From Geminocystis sp. NIES-3708 (GTDB lineage Bacteria > Cyanobacteriota > Cyanobacteriia > Cyanobacteriales > Cyanobacteriaceae), in NCBI RefSeq assembly GCF_001548095.1, contig NZ_AP014815.1, forward strand, positions 682,001-746,000: 64,000 bases of DNA. The letters are read 5' to 3'. Shown here piece by piece: positions 1 to 8,307 of the stretch (position 1 is its first letter; the number at the start of each line of letters is the position of its first letter). The notes beneath the pieces are model-generated. The model searched no databases, had not been told where the DNA came from, and saw nothing but the letters and a program-made list of their open reading frames with translations. The position numbers and the translations under genes are program-made.

Positions 1-552
1 TAATTCTTTTAAAGCCTCTAAATTAGGACCAATTAAAGTACCATCTCGACTAATATCAGTATAAATAATGGCGGCGGCTTTGTTAGAAATTTTTTGAGCT
101 AAATCTGTGGCTTCTACCGTCGAAGTTTCTAACCATCCTTTCGTGGCAACCTTACCATCACGAGCATCGATGCCAACGGCGATTTTATTGGGAAAAACCT
201 CACATAATTCTGTAACTAAATCAGGATTTTCTACCGCCACAGTACCAACTATAGCTCTTTCTACCCCTAAATTGAAAAGACGTTCCACGGAAATACGATC
301 TCGTAAACCACCACCTACTTGCACAGGAATAGTTAAAGTTTCAACAATAGTTTTAATAATATCTAAATTAACTGTTGTTCCTTCTTTTGCCCCATCTAAA
401 TCCACTAAATGTAAGCGTGTAGCTCCTTGATTTTGCCACTGTAAAGCAACTTCTAAAGGATTTTCGTTAAAAATTTGAGATTGTTCATAATCACCTTGAT
501 ATAATCTAACGCAACGCCCTGCTAATAAATCAATGGCGGGTATAACTTCCAT
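1..552 (-). CDS. hisA: Phosphoribosylformimino-5-aminoimidazole carboxamide ribotide isomerase (HisA), 3' truncated by window edge
   Basis: Reading the minus strand from the ATG at 552 gives an open frame to the window edge (184 codons of the usual ~255), beginning [20 protein letters not shown]. HisA is a cytoplasmic (beta/alpha)8 barrel that performs the Amadori isomerisation of ProFAR to PRFAR in histidine synthesis. Visible family hallmarks are the N-terminal catalytic Asp in IPAIDLL, the phosphate-binding strand [11 protein letters not shown] near residue 80, and the second catalytic Asp region [15 protein letters not shown] near residue 130. The last part visible reads [18 protein letters not shown], also typical. 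The C-terminal barrel strands lie outside the window. No neighbouring his gene is present, which is usual in cyanobacteria. Confidence 0.95.
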   Translation of the reverse strand, partial: MEVIPAIDLLAGRCVRLYQGDYEQSQIFNENPLEVALQWQNQGATRLHLVDLDGAKEGTTVNLDIIKTIVETLTIPVQVGGGLRDRISVERLFNLGVERAIVGTVAVENPDLVTELCEVFPNKIAVGIDARDGKVATKGWLETSTVEATDLAQKISNKAAAIIYTDISRDGTLIGPNLEALKEL

Positions 553-764
553 AAAAATTTAATCATAAGTTAAGAGAATCACTATTATATCATCATTTTC
601 AATGGACATTAAATTATAGACAATGAAGAATAAACCATGAACATTTTTTATTTTTTAATATTTTTTATTTTTTAAGAAATGCTGATAAACATTTTTCTGT
701 ATAGGGTTTAGCTTTTAGTATTTGAAATTTATTCTCAAAATTTACCTAAAATTTAAGATCTTCA

Positions 765-793
765 TTGACAGTTTTAAAAAAAAGAGCTATACT
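765..793 (+). promoter_or_regulatory. Strong sigma70-type promoter
   Basis: A consensus -35 TTGACA (765-770) and -10 TATACT (788-793) are separated by exactly 17 bp. Predicted transcription starts near 800. The nearest downstream structure is a hairpin followed by a T-run, which makes a short independent transcript more likely than a simple leader for the glutathione transferase at 913. Confidence 0.7.
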
Positions 794-799
794 AACAAA

Positions 800-893
800 C
801 ATAGAGGATTAAACATCCGCTTCTGGTGTGAGTGAATTAAATAGAGAAGCCTTTAGGGTCGAAACATGGCAAGACTCCTAAGGGTTTTTTCTC
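800..893 (+). ncRNA. Candidate small RNA, possibly Yfr2-like, with Rho-independent terminator
   Basis: A near-consensus promoter lies just upstream (765-793). The predicted ~90-nt transcript ends in a long imperfect hairpin: AGAGAA and CCTTTAGGGTC on the left arm pair with GACTCCTAAGGG and TTCTCT on the right, around the loop GAAACATGGCAA, followed by TTTTTT. The transcript holds no convincing ORF. An exposed loop with GAAACA recalls the cyanobacterial Yfr2 RNA family as I remember it, but I cannot align it here. It could alternatively be an attenuator-like leader of the downstream gene, since the hairpin ends only about 20 nt before its ATG. Confidence 0.45.
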
Positions 894-912
894 TTTTAGA
901 GCATAATTTATC

Positions 913-1863
913 ATGACCAAAAAAAATCAATCTTTACCAACATCGTTTCTTATTATCACTGGTAAATTTGTCTGGAAAAAATTATGGTTATTGATGATGT
1001 CGAATTTAGCACCTAGTAATAATAAAGGTAGTTATAATCGTCCATCAAGTCAATTTCGTCACCAAATCAATCAAGAAAAAAACAGTATTTATACACCAGA
1101 AAAAGGGCGTTATAGTTTATACATAGGCATAAGTTGTCCTTGGGCTCATCGTACTTTAATTGTAAGGACATTAAAAGGCTTAGAGGATGTTATCGAGGTT
1201 AATATTCTTATTCCTGCTGTAAATGAAGGCGGTTGGGTAATGGAAAAAACTTCTGAAAATTGTCAAACTTTGCGACAACTTTATCAATTATCTCAACCTA
1301 ATTATAAAGGACGTTGTACCGTGCCAGTTTTATGGGATAAAAAAACAAAAACTATTGTCAATAATGAAAGTAGTGAGATCATAATTTTACTAAATAGTGA
1401 GTTTAATAATTTTGCTAAAAATGCTAATTTAAACTTATATCCCGATGACTTAAAGATAAAAATTGAATCATGGAATGAGAAGATTTATCATAATATAAAT
1501 AATGGTGTTTATCGTTGCGGTTTTGCTCAAACTCAATCAGTTTATGAGGAGGCTTGTAAAGAATTATTTACCCTTTTAGATGAAATTGAGACATATTTAA
1601 GTCATAATCATTATCTATGTGGTGATCGCCTTACTTTAGCGGATATTCGCTTATTTACTACTCTAATTCGTTTTGATACAGTTTATTATAGTTTGTTTAA
1701 ATGTAGCTTAAAAATGATTAAAGATTATAAAAACTTGAGTAGATATTTGGATAATATTAATAACTTATCACAAATAAAAAATACTTATGATTTAACAGTT
1801 ATCAAAAAAGATTATTATGGTAACTTATTTCCTCTTAACCCCAGTGGAATAATACCTTTGTAA
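913..1863 (+). CDS. Xi-class glutathione S-transferase / glutathionyl-hydroquinone reductase
   Basis: The 316-residue protein has the length and architecture of glutathionyl-hydroquinone reductases (YqjG/ECM4-type). These reduce glutathionyl-quinones with GSH, releasing hydroquinone and GSSG, in the cytoplasm. The signature SCPWAHRT (catalytic Cys75) lies in an extended N-terminal thioredoxin-like domain, followed by a GxCTVPVLWDKKT stretch and NNESSEII for glutathione binding. The C-terminal all-helical domain carries HYLCGDRLTLADIRLFTTLIRFD, the usual GST helix-6 signature. The ATG at 913 is used; the first ~30 residues are poorly conserved, so a start at the later MSNLAPS cannot be excluded. 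The gene stands alone and may share a transcript with the small-RNA candidate upstream. Confidence 0.9.
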   Translation: MTKKNQSLPTSFLIITGKFVWKKLWLLMMSNLAPSNNKGSYNRPSSQFRHQINQEKNSIYTPEKGRYSLYIGISCPWAHRTLIVRTLKGLEDVIEVNILIPAVNEGGWVMEKTSENCQTLRQLYQLSQPNYKGRCTVPVLWDKKTKTIVNNESSEIIILLNSEFNNFAKNANLNLYPDDLKIKIESWNEKIYHNINNGVYRCGFAQTQSVYEEACKELFTLLDEIETYLSHNHYLCGDRLTLADIRLFTTLIRFDTVYYSLFKCSLKMIKDYKNLSRYLDNINNLSQIKNTYDLTVIKKDYYGNLFPLNPSGIIPL

Positions 1864-2004
1864 TACATAAATTGGGCATCATAACAATACTGAAAGCAGT
1901 GCAAAGAGATAATTAGGAGGTTTTAGTTTTGCTTTAAAGGCGATGCTAAAAACATAATCTTCCTATTTCTTTGTTAATTTGTCTTTCATATCAGTCATCA
2001 CTTA

Positions 2005-2027
2005 TTTTTATATCTAACTCAGGTTAA
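2005..2027 (+). repeat. Solo MITE end (TATATCTAACTCAGGT type)
   Basis: The sequence TTTTTATATCTAACTCAGGT matches the right terminus of the MITE-like family described at 33327-33529. The preceding CAGTCATCAC is shared with the copy at the nadB end (22152-22183), so these two form a subtype. No matching left end is visible nearby. Confidence 0.6.
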
Positions 2028-2054
2028 GGGTTAAGGGCTTAAAAAAATTAACCC
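2028..2054 (+). terminator. Possible terminator hairpin between convergent genes
   Basis: A 7-bp perfect stem, GGGTTAA/TTAACCC, encloses a 13-nt A-rich loop and lies between the 3' ends of the glutathione transferase and the glycosyltransferase on the opposite strand. The U-tract after the stem is weak, so termination is plausible but not certain. Confidence 0.4.
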
Positions 2055-2105
2055 TGATTTTGAAAATATTTTAATGTAACTATTTCATATCTTTTTTCCG
2101 TAATT

Positions 2106-3848
2106 TTATCTTTTTAGTCTAATTAATTTATATGCACCTTTTTCTGAGACTAATTGATAATCAGTATTTCGTAAATCACTATTTTTTAAATAGTTTGATT
2201 CAGCAACAATTAATATACTATTATTTTTTATTTTATTAGTTTCTAAGTAAGTTTTTAAAGCCTCTGTATTATCTACAAAATTAACTGGATTTTCACCATA
2301 ATAAACTATACTATATCGAGTAAATCCTATTAAAAATATTTCTTCTTCTGGCTGAATTTCTTGTTTAATTTCAATAGATAATTCTCGAAAAGATTTTTGT
2401 CTTTCAGTATCTAACAGAGGAATTAAAGGAGGAAAAACAAAAGTGGTAAAGGAAAAAAAGGCGATTAAATTTGCACTCCATAACCAACGCCATAAAGATT
2501 TTTTAAATAATATAATAACTGCAATTAATACTCCTAATCCCCAAGAAATTGCAGAAATGATGGGTATTCCTGATGCTATTAAATTATCTGCTAATGTGGG
2601 TGCAGAAGGATCATTACCTACTAATTTACCACTAATAGCCGATGCTATAGCTAAAATTGTGAGAATAAGAATATTAACAATAGCAGTTATAAGAAATAGC
2701 CAATTATTTTGTCTTTCTGGTTTTTTTTGATTGAATTTATCCCCCCAAAATAAAGCAATAATGATAACAACGGCAGGAGTAACTGGGAGAATATAACCTT
2801 GAAGTTTCGTAGCGGCGGCGGAAAAAAATATAAAAATAGTAATAAACCATGTAAAACAATATAAGCCTAATTGAGAGTTACGAGGAGATTGTTTTACTTT
2901 CCTCCATTGCCAACAAGATAAATTTTTAATACCCAGAGGAAAATATACTGACCATGGTAACATTAAAATAGTACCCCAGATAATATAATAATACCAAGGT
3001 CCTGGATGATTAAAAACCACATTAGTAAAGCGTTTAAAGTTACTAACAGCTAAAAATTCGTTAACAAATATTTCCCCATCAAGAATAATAGCGGCAATAT
3101 ACCACGGTAATGCAACTACAAAAAATATAATAGTTGTGCGAATGGGGTTGATTTCCCCAAAAATTTCCCAAAATTTGCCCACATATAACAAAAAACTACC
3201 AATTCCTAGTATCGGTAAAATAACTCCAATTGGTCCTTTGACTAATACAGCGATCGCCATTAATATAGGAAAAAGACAATAGCATAACTGTTGGAATTTT
3301 GGTTTTTCAGGTTGAGCATAACCTAAAAAAAACACTAACATAGCACAAGCAATAGCAGAAGATAATAACATATCTGATACAGCTACTCTTCCCCATGCAA
3401 TCCAGGCAGGATTTAATGCCATCATACCGCTACCAATCCATGCCGTTAACCATAATTGCCAAGAATTATTATCAGGTTTGTGGTGAGTAAAACCAAAGTA
3501 ACGAAGAATATAAAATACTAAAAAGACAACGACAATGGCACTTAAAGCCACAGGAAATCTTGCCGCCCATTCTGTAACACCAAATATTTTAAAACTTAAT
3601 GCTAAAAACCAATAACCCCCCGCAGGATAAGAATAAAAATAATTATTATTCCAATGAGGACTAATCCAATTATTAGTTAAAACCATCTGCCGAGCTACTT
3701 CTACATATAAAGCCTCAGTTTTATCAATCAAGCCAATATTACCAAGATTAGCTAAAAAAGCAATCCAACTAATTAACAATAAACCAAGAATGGAAATAAT
3801 CCATAATTTTTTTGGCTGTTTTCGTAATAATTCTTCATTAAATTGCAC
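2106..3848 (-). CDS. ArnT/PMT-like integral membrane glycosyltransferase (GT39/GT83-type)
   Basis: This 580-residue polytopic protein has the outline of dolichyl-phosphate-mannose mannosyltransferase or undecaprenyl-phosphate-arabinose (ArnT) enzymes, GT-C fold. After a first TM (about 14-34) comes the periplasmic loop GLIDKTEALYVEVARQMV, with the acidic DKTEA motif at the place of the catalytic DE/DExR loop, then YPAGGYWFLALSFKIFG and about ten further hydrophobic segments. Family members move a sugar from a polyprenyl-phosphate carrier to lipid or protein on the outer face of the plasma membrane. The soluble C-terminal tail (~res 480-580) fits. The substrate cannot be read from sequence. 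The downstream PAP2 phosphatase (same strand, 67 bp away in coordinates but transcribed first) could recycle a polyprenyl phosphate, which is inference. Confidence 0.8.
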   Translation of the reverse strand: MQFNEELLRKQPKKLWIISILGLLLISWIAFLANLGNIGLIDKTEALYVEVARQMVLTNNWISPHWNNNYFYSYPAGGYWFLALSFKIFGVTEWAARFPVALSAIVVVFLVFYILRYFGFTHHKPDNNSWQLWLTAWIGSGMMALNPAWIAWGRVAVSDMLLSSAIACAMLVFFLGYAQPEKPKFQQLCYCLFPILMAIAVLVKGPIGVILPILGIGSFLLYVGKFWEIFGEINPIRTTIIFFVVALPWYIAAIILDGEIFVNEFLAVSNFKRFTNVVFNHPGPWYYYIIWGTILMLPWSVYFPLGIKNLSCWQWRKVKQSPRNSQLGLYCFTWFITIFIFFSAAATKLQGYILPVTPAVVIIIALFWGDKFNQKKPERQNNWLFLITAIVNILILTILAIASAISGKLVGNDPSAPTLADNLIASGIPIISAISWGLGVLIAVIILFKKSLWRWLWSANLIAFFSFTTFVFPPLIPLLDTERQKSFRELSIEIKQEIQPEEEIFLIGFTRYSIVYYGENPVNFVDNTEALKTYLETNKIKNNSILIVAESNYLKNSDLRNTDYQLVSEKGAYKLIRLKR

Positions 3849-3881
3849 AAATTTTCTCCTTCACTAACTGAATATATATCC

Positions 3882-3922
3882 GATTAATTGTTAATTATTT
3901 ATGTATGGTTAATTATTAATTA
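3882..3922. repeat. AT-rich heptamer tract (TTAATTG/TTAATTA)
   Basis: Degenerate tandem units of the ATTAATTG/GTTAATT type run between the PAP2 gene and the glycosyltransferase. This is one of several such tracts in the window and part of the tract enters the 3' end of the PAP2 gene. Confidence 0.5.
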
Positions 3923-4572
3923 CTTTTACTACTTTTTAGCAAAGTAATTGACAAACTAAACATGATGTATCCTATAGTATAAGAAGCTAAAATATCTGTC
4001 ACCCAATGCACTCTTAAATAAGCACTACTAATACCCATTAAAATAATTAAAAAAGTAGCAATAAAATAGAAATAATTTTTAAATTTAGGAAAAGATTGAG
4101 AGAAAATATAAGCTAATAAAAAGTATAATAATAAATTACCAGAAGCATGACCACTGGGAAAACTATTACCGAAAGCATTTTCTACTAAACGATTATCAGG
4201 GCGAGGAATATCAAAAAAAGGCTTAAGAATTTTGTCGATTAAAATTAAAATAGATAAAGTCGATAAAGCAATAACTTGTGCTTCTTCCCAATATTTTTTC
4301 CACAGTAAAAAGCCTAAACTAAATAAGACAATAAATACCGCAACTTCCGCTTCACCAATAAAGTAAGAAGCCTTAGCAATATAAATAAACCAACTAGGTA
4401 AAATTCTATGAATTGTGGTTAATAAGTTATTATCAAACGTCTTTAGTTTTCCCGTTAATACTAAATGACTTAAAATGATAAAAAAAGATAATGCTATACT
4501 AGAAAAAAACAGATTAATTTTATTTATATGCTGAAAAAAGTTTTTTGGCTTTAATAAATATTTAATTTTCAT
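3916..4572 (-). CDS. PAP2-family membrane phosphatase
   Basis: The 218-residue protein shows the complete lipid-phosphatase signature: KPFFDIPRP (K117, K-x6-RP, C1), PSGH at residues 139-142 (C2), and YLRVHWVTD near 187-195 (C3, Arg-x-His...Asp). These form the phosphohistidine active site facing the periplasm. Five to six hydrophobic segments are visible, including TMs around 22-40, 76-90 and 100-115. Likely substrates are undecaprenyl diphosphate, phosphatidic acid or a related lipid phosphate, but sequence does not decide. It is transcribed in the same direction as the glycosyltransferase that follows, which suggests a shared role in envelope glycolipid chemistry. Confidence 0.9.
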   Translation of the reverse strand: MKIKYLLKPKNFFQHINKINLFFSSIALSFFIILSHLVLTGKLKTFDNNLLTTIHRILPSWFIYIAKASYFIGEAEVAVFIVLFSLGFLLWKKYWEEAQVIALSTLSILILIDKILKPFFDIPRPDNRLVENAFGNSFPSGHASGNLLLYFLLAYIFSQSFPKFKNYFYFIATFLIILMGISSAYLRVHWVTDILASYTIGYIMFSLSITLLKSSKSN

Positions 4573-4688
4573 TTAACTTTTATAAAAGTGCTTTTTCTGC
4601 CAAAATCAATAAATTATTTATGATTAATTGTCAATCTAATATATTAACATAAAAATTAAAGTTAAGTAAAATATCAAGACTTTCCGTG

Positions 4689-5240
4689 TTAACGAGGAGA
4701 TAAAAAATAAAAGAGAAACATTCCTGCACTAAAACCTATGGATGCTAACACAAAAATAAAACTAAATATTTGCCAATTTTTAAAACTTAATTTTTGCAAA
4801 TCTAAACGAAATAATATAGTAGCGGAAGTGATCACTAATAAATCTGCAAAATGATCAAAATAACAAAAAATAAAAATTAACGCAATAGACCAAAATAAAA
4901 TAGCAATAAACGCTTTAACATCAGAGTTTATCGTCTCTTCAAAAACAAAAGTAATTAAAGCAATGGGAGTACTTAAAAGCAAGGAAATTAAAATTAGCAT
5001 TGAAAATGCAAATATTCTAGTTATCCATAAACCAATATCTTCTTCAATTACTAAATGAAAAGAGAGACTTTGTTCTCTTATTACCATAGCCCAATGCTCT
5101 AAATCATCAGCAATTAACCATCCCAAAACTGTATAAGTACATAAAAAAATACTGAAGGATAGGAAAAGATTTTTATCTAGCCAAGAAGATTCTTTTTCGA
5201 GATTATTAAAGGAGTGTTTACTTGGCATAGTAATGAGCAA
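4689..5240 (-). CDS. Hypothetical membrane protein
   Basis: I do not recognise this 183-residue protein. It begins MLITMPSKHSFNNLEKESSW, then has about five hydrophobic stretches (about residues 25-45, 70-100, 105-130, 130-150, 155-180) and ends at the membrane with little tail. The first Met may be replaced by the Met at position 5. It is minus-strand, as are the PAP2 gene and apcD on either side, with 116-bp and 104-bp gaps, so co-transcription is possible but not shown. No catalytic motif is visible. Confidence 0.6.
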   Translation of the reverse strand: MLITMPSKHSFNNLEKESSWLDKNLFLSFSIFLCTYTVLGWLIADDLEHWAMVIREQSLSFHLVIEEDIGLWITRIFAFSMLILISLLLSTPIALITFVFEETINSDVKAFIAILFWSIALIFIFCYFDHFADLLVITSATILFRLDLQKLSFKNWQIFSFIFVLASIGFSAGMFLFYFLSPR

Positions 5241-5344
5241 TTATTACACAAAAATTAGCAATTAATAACTATAAAATCTTTAAAAACTATCCCATCATTA
5301 GCCATCAACAATCACAAAAATTTTTCTTAAAAAACAAGTTAAAT

Positions 5345-5830
5345 TTAAGACATAAATTGAGCCATATAATCGAAATAAGGTGCTGCTTCTTCCGCTTCTT
5401 CTTTACTCAGTAAACCTAAAGACGCTTCTTTAAGACAACGAATAGACTCCACCATTCCATCTAAAGGCACTCCCAAGGAATTATACATTTCTTTAGCTCC
5501 TATTAAACCGATGCTTTCAATAGGTTCTTTATCTCCTGATAAAATACCATAAGTGGCTAAACGTAAATACCAGCCAAAATCTCTTAAACACTGATTATAC
5601 TGTTTTTGTCCAGAGGCATTACCACCCGATGCACGAAAATCAGGGCGTTTTCTAAATAACTCTCGACTAGCTTTTTCAACGATTTTTTTTTCGTTTTCTG
5701 TTAAAGTTTCAACAATTTTTAATCTTTGTAAACCTGAGTCTAAAAAAGACTTAATTCCTTGTAATTCGCCACTGCTGGGGTAGCGTAATTCATCATCTGC
5801 TTTGAGAATAACTTGACTAACTATGCTCAT
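5345..5830 (-). CDS. apcD: Allophycocyanin-B alpha subunit (ApcD)
   Basis: At 161 residues this is a phycobiliprotein, and [23 protein letters not shown] matches the ApcD branch rather than ApcA (which typically starts MSIVTKSIVNADAEARY). Cys81 in [14 protein letters not shown] is the phycocyanobilin attachment residue. ApcD is a minor core-cylinder alpha subunit and one of the terminal emitters of the phycobilisome, carrying excitation energy mainly to photosystem I. The C-terminal [14 protein letters not shown] is also typical of ApcD. As usual for apcD it is not with apcAB. The long upstream region (5831-6026) on the minus strand has a TATAAT-like element but I could not assign a promoter with certainty. 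Confidence 0.95.
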   Translation of the reverse strand: MSIVSQVILKADDELRYPSSGELQGIKSFLDSGLQRLKIVETLTENEKKIVEKASRELFRKRPDFRASGGNASGQKQYNQCLRDFGWYLRLATYGILSGDKEPIESIGLIGAKEMYNSLGVPLDGMVESIRCLKEASLGLLSKEEAEEAAPYFDYMAQFMS

Positions 5831-6026
5831 TTTATTAACGAGTATTATTTATATGATTAGTTTAACGTGACATTAGCACTTATTTATTGCCTACAGTCTA
5901 TCACAAAAACGACTAATTTTTTAGACATGAAAATCTAAATTATAAGACCGATGTTTTCTTTATTTAAACTTTGTATATAAGGGCAAAATGGAACAAACTT
6001 TTCAAAAAAATCATAAATCTTAACAT

Positions 6027-6440
6027 TTAAAATAATTCCCATACTTCTCGACAAAATTCTTTAAGTTTATCTCTAACTTCTTGTGTTGGTAAACATCTAC
6101 CTTCCAACTGCCAATTATCAACGGTAGAAAATCGCCATACTTCTCCTGTATAGTTAAATCCAGCAGTTTCGATTCCGATTAAACCTAGTTTATTTTCCTC
6201 TACATCTTGATGAAATCTAATTTGTATTAAAATACTCCTACTTTGAATTTTGCGACTCCATCCGGGAAAATGAAAGCCAATATCAATAGAGTCAGGATCA
6301 ACTAAATTAATTGTATCAGGATCATTATGCCATGGTTGCAAATCTCCTTTAGCATCAGGAAAATATTGTTTAAACAAATTGACAATAGAAGCTATTTTGC
6401 TAGTAATTTCTAATCCTTTTGCTTGTTCAGATGCGTTCAT
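6027..6440 (-). CDS. Conserved hypothetical protein
   Basis: The 137-residue soluble protein is not one I can name. It starts MNASEQAKGLEITSKIASIV, has no signal peptide or membrane segment, and contains alternating hydrophobic patterns suggesting beta structure (SIDIGFHFPGWSRKIQSRSI, FNYTGEVWRFSTVDNWQ). It ends with a short amphipathic helix (EVRDKLKEFCREVWELF). It looks like a real gene: codon usage is like its neighbours and the ATG is well placed. It lies between apcD and sufE on the same strand with gaps of more than 120 bp, so no operon is implied. Confidence 0.65.
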   Translation of the reverse strand: MNASEQAKGLEITSKIASIVNLFKQYFPDAKGDLQPWHNDPDTINLVDPDSIDIGFHFPGWSRKIQSRSILIQIRFHQDVEENKLGLIGIETAGFNYTGEVWRFSTVDNWQLEGRCLPTQEVRDKLKEFCREVWELF

Positions 6441-6567
6441 AGATGAATTTCTTTGTAGTTACATTTGACTTTAAGATAAGATTAAGTATAAGCAATCTTA
6501 TCTAAGTTGTTATATTTTGATGAAGCTAGGAAATTAAGAGATAATAACGAGCCAATAAATATTGGTT

Positions 6568-7002
6568 TTAATGAGTGCTACTTAAAAGTAAGGCTTGTTG
6601 TTGCATTTTTTTAAAAATATTAAGAAAGCCATTAGCACGAGAAGGGGTGAGACTAACTTGTAATCCAGTTTCCTCAATAAAGTCAGGGGTTAAAGTAAGA
6701 ATTTGTGTAGGAGTTAATCCGTTTAAACCTTCAATCAAAAATGCAACTAATCCTTTAACTAATTGTGCATCAGAATCTCCTTGATAAAATATTTTATCTT
6801 CTTCTAATTTAGAAGTTATGTAAACCTGAGAAACACATCCTAACACTTTATTCTCTTCCGTTTTTCCTTCTTCTGACATCGGTGCTAGTTTTTTCCCATA
6901 CCAGAGTAACTGCTCATATTTTTGTTTCGGATTATCACGACGCTTAAATTTTTCAACTATTTTATCAAGGTTTTCAGGTCTTGTGAAAGAATTGGATACC
7001 AT
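6568..7002 (-). CDS. sufE: SufE-family cysteine-desulfurase activator
   Basis: The 144-residue protein fits SufE. These proteins accept persulfide sulfur from the cysteine desulfurase SufS and pass it to the SufBCD scaffold for Fe-S cluster assembly. The acceptor residue is Cys56 in NKVLGCVSQVYI, in the expected loop, and the N-terminal helix contains KYEQLLWYGKKLAPM. The C-terminal part includes GLTPTQILTLTPDFIEETGL, another family landmark. The suf operon genes are not in this window, which is common for cyanobacterial sufE. The gene is divergent from the secreted-protein gene at 7085. Confidence 0.93.
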   Translation of the reverse strand: MVSNSFTRPENLDKIVEKFKRRDNPKQKYEQLLWYGKKLAPMSEEGKTEENKVLGCVSQVYITSKLEEDKIFYQGDSDAQLVKGLVAFLIEGLNGLTPTQILTLTPDFIEETGLQVSLTPSRANGFLNIFKKMQQQALLLSSTH

Positions 7003-7084
7003 AAAGTTAATAATAATTATCAGAACATTTTGTAAGTGCTTCTCGTCTATTGTAATTAATAACTAGATCTTAAAGTTGATTAAC

Positions 7085-7513
7085 ATGGCTTTTAATTCAA
7101 TTTTTCCTTTCAAATCTCTTTCTTTTGGTGGCATAATAACAATTATATTTTTATTTAACCTAATACCGTCAAATTCCATCGCTCAAATTCCTAAAAATCA
7201 GGAAATAAAAGGTACAACAGGAGGAAATAATAATAGTGGTGACTGTGGTTATATTGGCAATCAACCTAGTCATATTATTAACTTAAGCCAACAAGTATAT
7301 TCATTAAATATAGTAGTTGAAACAAATCAAGGTAAACCAACCCTTTTAGTAGTAGGTCCAGGAAATAATGATCGTTTTTGTATTTTAGGAGAAGCAAGTC
7401 CGGGTAAATACCCTAAAATGGGCGGTGTTTGGGCGGCGGGAAAATACCTCATCTATGTTGGCGATATTCAAGGAAATCAAAATCCTTTCACCTTAAAAAT
7501 AACAACTCAATAA
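7085..7513 (+). CDS. Secreted conserved hypothetical protein with one probable disulfide
   Basis: I place the start at the ATG at 7085 rather than the in-frame TTG three codons earlier, giving 142 residues. Residues about 12-36 form a signal peptide (FGGIITIIFLFNLIPSNSIAQ, with a likely cleavage after SIA). The mature part is beta-rich, with two cysteines (in GDCGYIG and DRFCILG) that may form a disulfide, and a Gly/Trp-rich end MGGVWAAGKYLIYVGDI. It resembles short secreted cyanobacterial proteins without known function. It is transcribed toward mnhE with a 97-bp gap. Confidence 0.7.
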   Translation: MAFNSIFPFKSLSFGGIITIIFLFNLIPSNSIAQIPKNQEIKGTTGGNNNSGDCGYIGNQPSHIINLSQQVYSLNIVVETNQGKPTLLVVGPGNNDRFCILGEASPGKYPKMGGVWAAGKYLIYVGDIQGNQNPFTLKITTQ

Positions 7514-7610
7514 AGTTAATAAAAAACATTAGTATGTTACAATGACCTAAGTTTTTCAAAAAATTGCCATTTAAAAGCCTTCAATAATTATTCATTAGTA
7601 ATGATTTATT

Positions 7611-7994
7611 ATGATTTTTTCTCTAATCTTAAGACTAACTATTTGGTTTCTTCTCACTTCTGATTTAAGTATTTTGAATATTATTATTGGTATAGCTATT
7701 GCTGTTTTATTACCCCGTAGTCAAGTAGAAAAAGAATCAATCAAAGAATGGATAAAAGTCTTAGGAAAATTATTAATTGCTATCCCTCAAGCCTATTATG
7801 AAGCTATAGAAATAATGATTTTCCCTCATCCCTATGAAGGCTTAACTTTAGAAAGAGTCAAACCAAAACGTTCTAGAAATTTAATTTTTTTAGACATATT
7901 TTTAATTACCTTTACACCTAAAACTATTGTTTTAAAATATTACAAACAAGGATTATTTCAAATTCATAGAATTTTAAGAAAGAAAAACTCATGA
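7611..7994 (+). CDS. mnhE: MnhE/MrpE-like subunit of a multisubunit Na+/H+ antiporter
   Basis: The 127-residue protein matches the MrpE family: two N-terminal membrane helices (about 1-35), then the polar KVLGKLLIAIPQAYYEAIEIM, and the C-terminal ITFTPKTIVLKYYKQGLFQIH with the conserved TP(G/K)T element. Mrp antiporters exchange cytoplasmic Na+ for protons at the plasma membrane and are built from subunits A-G. The stop overlaps the next start by ATGA (7991-7994), indicating translational coupling with the MrpF-like gene. The large A/D subunits and G are absent from this window, so the complex must be completed by genes elsewhere, or the pair has another role. Confidence 0.8.
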   Translation: MIFSLILRLTIWFLLTSDLSILNIIIGIAIAVLLPRSQVEKESIKEWIKVLGKLLIAIPQAYYEAIEIMIFPHPYEGLTLERVKPKRSRNLIFLDIFLITFTPKTIVLKYYKQGLFQIHRILRKKNS

Positions 7995-8245
7995 ATATTA
8001 TTTTAACAATCATGATTGTAACTTTATTAATACCCATTTATCAGTCTTGGAAAGACGAAAATATATGGCAAAAAATGTTAGCCTTTGCTAGTCTTTCTTC
8101 AAAAAGTGCCATCATGATTTTATTTATTTCTGTTTTGCGAGATGATTGGATGATTGGCATTGTCGGAGTAATTATTTTAACGGTTGGTAATGCGGGATTA
8201 ATGTTATTAGCACAAGTAGTTAAACGTATGACAATAAACAATTAA
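7991..8245 (+). CDS. mnhF: MnhF/MrpF-like small membrane subunit
   Basis: This 84-residue protein has three membrane helices (about 2-17, 30-47, 53-75), the organisation of MrpF, with Arg-Asp-Asp in the second loop (ISVLRDDWMIG). Sequence similarity to canonical MrpF is weak by eye; position behind mnhE with a 4-base ATGA overlap is the main support. It would be part of the small-subunit module of the Mrp antiporter. It converges with the penicillin-binding-protein gene; a short CAAAC-TAAG-GTTTG hairpin at 8258-8271 lies between them. Confidence 0.65.
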   Translation: MNIILTIMIVTLLIPIYQSWKDENIWQKMLAFASLSSKSAIMILFISVLRDDWMIGIVGVIILTVGNAGLMLLAQVVKRMTINN

Positions 8246-8307
8246 ATATTCTTGCATCAAACTAAGGTTTGTAATAGACACTGTCGCCATAGACTAAAAA
8301 CAAAACT

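Noticed and set aside
107-430. 107-residue plus-strand ORF antisense to hisA
   Set aside because: Shadow frame; the opposite strand is clearly hisA.
820-840. Yfr1 RNA, because of GGTGTGAGTG
   Set aside because: The Yfr1 core ACTCCTCACAC is not present on either strand here.
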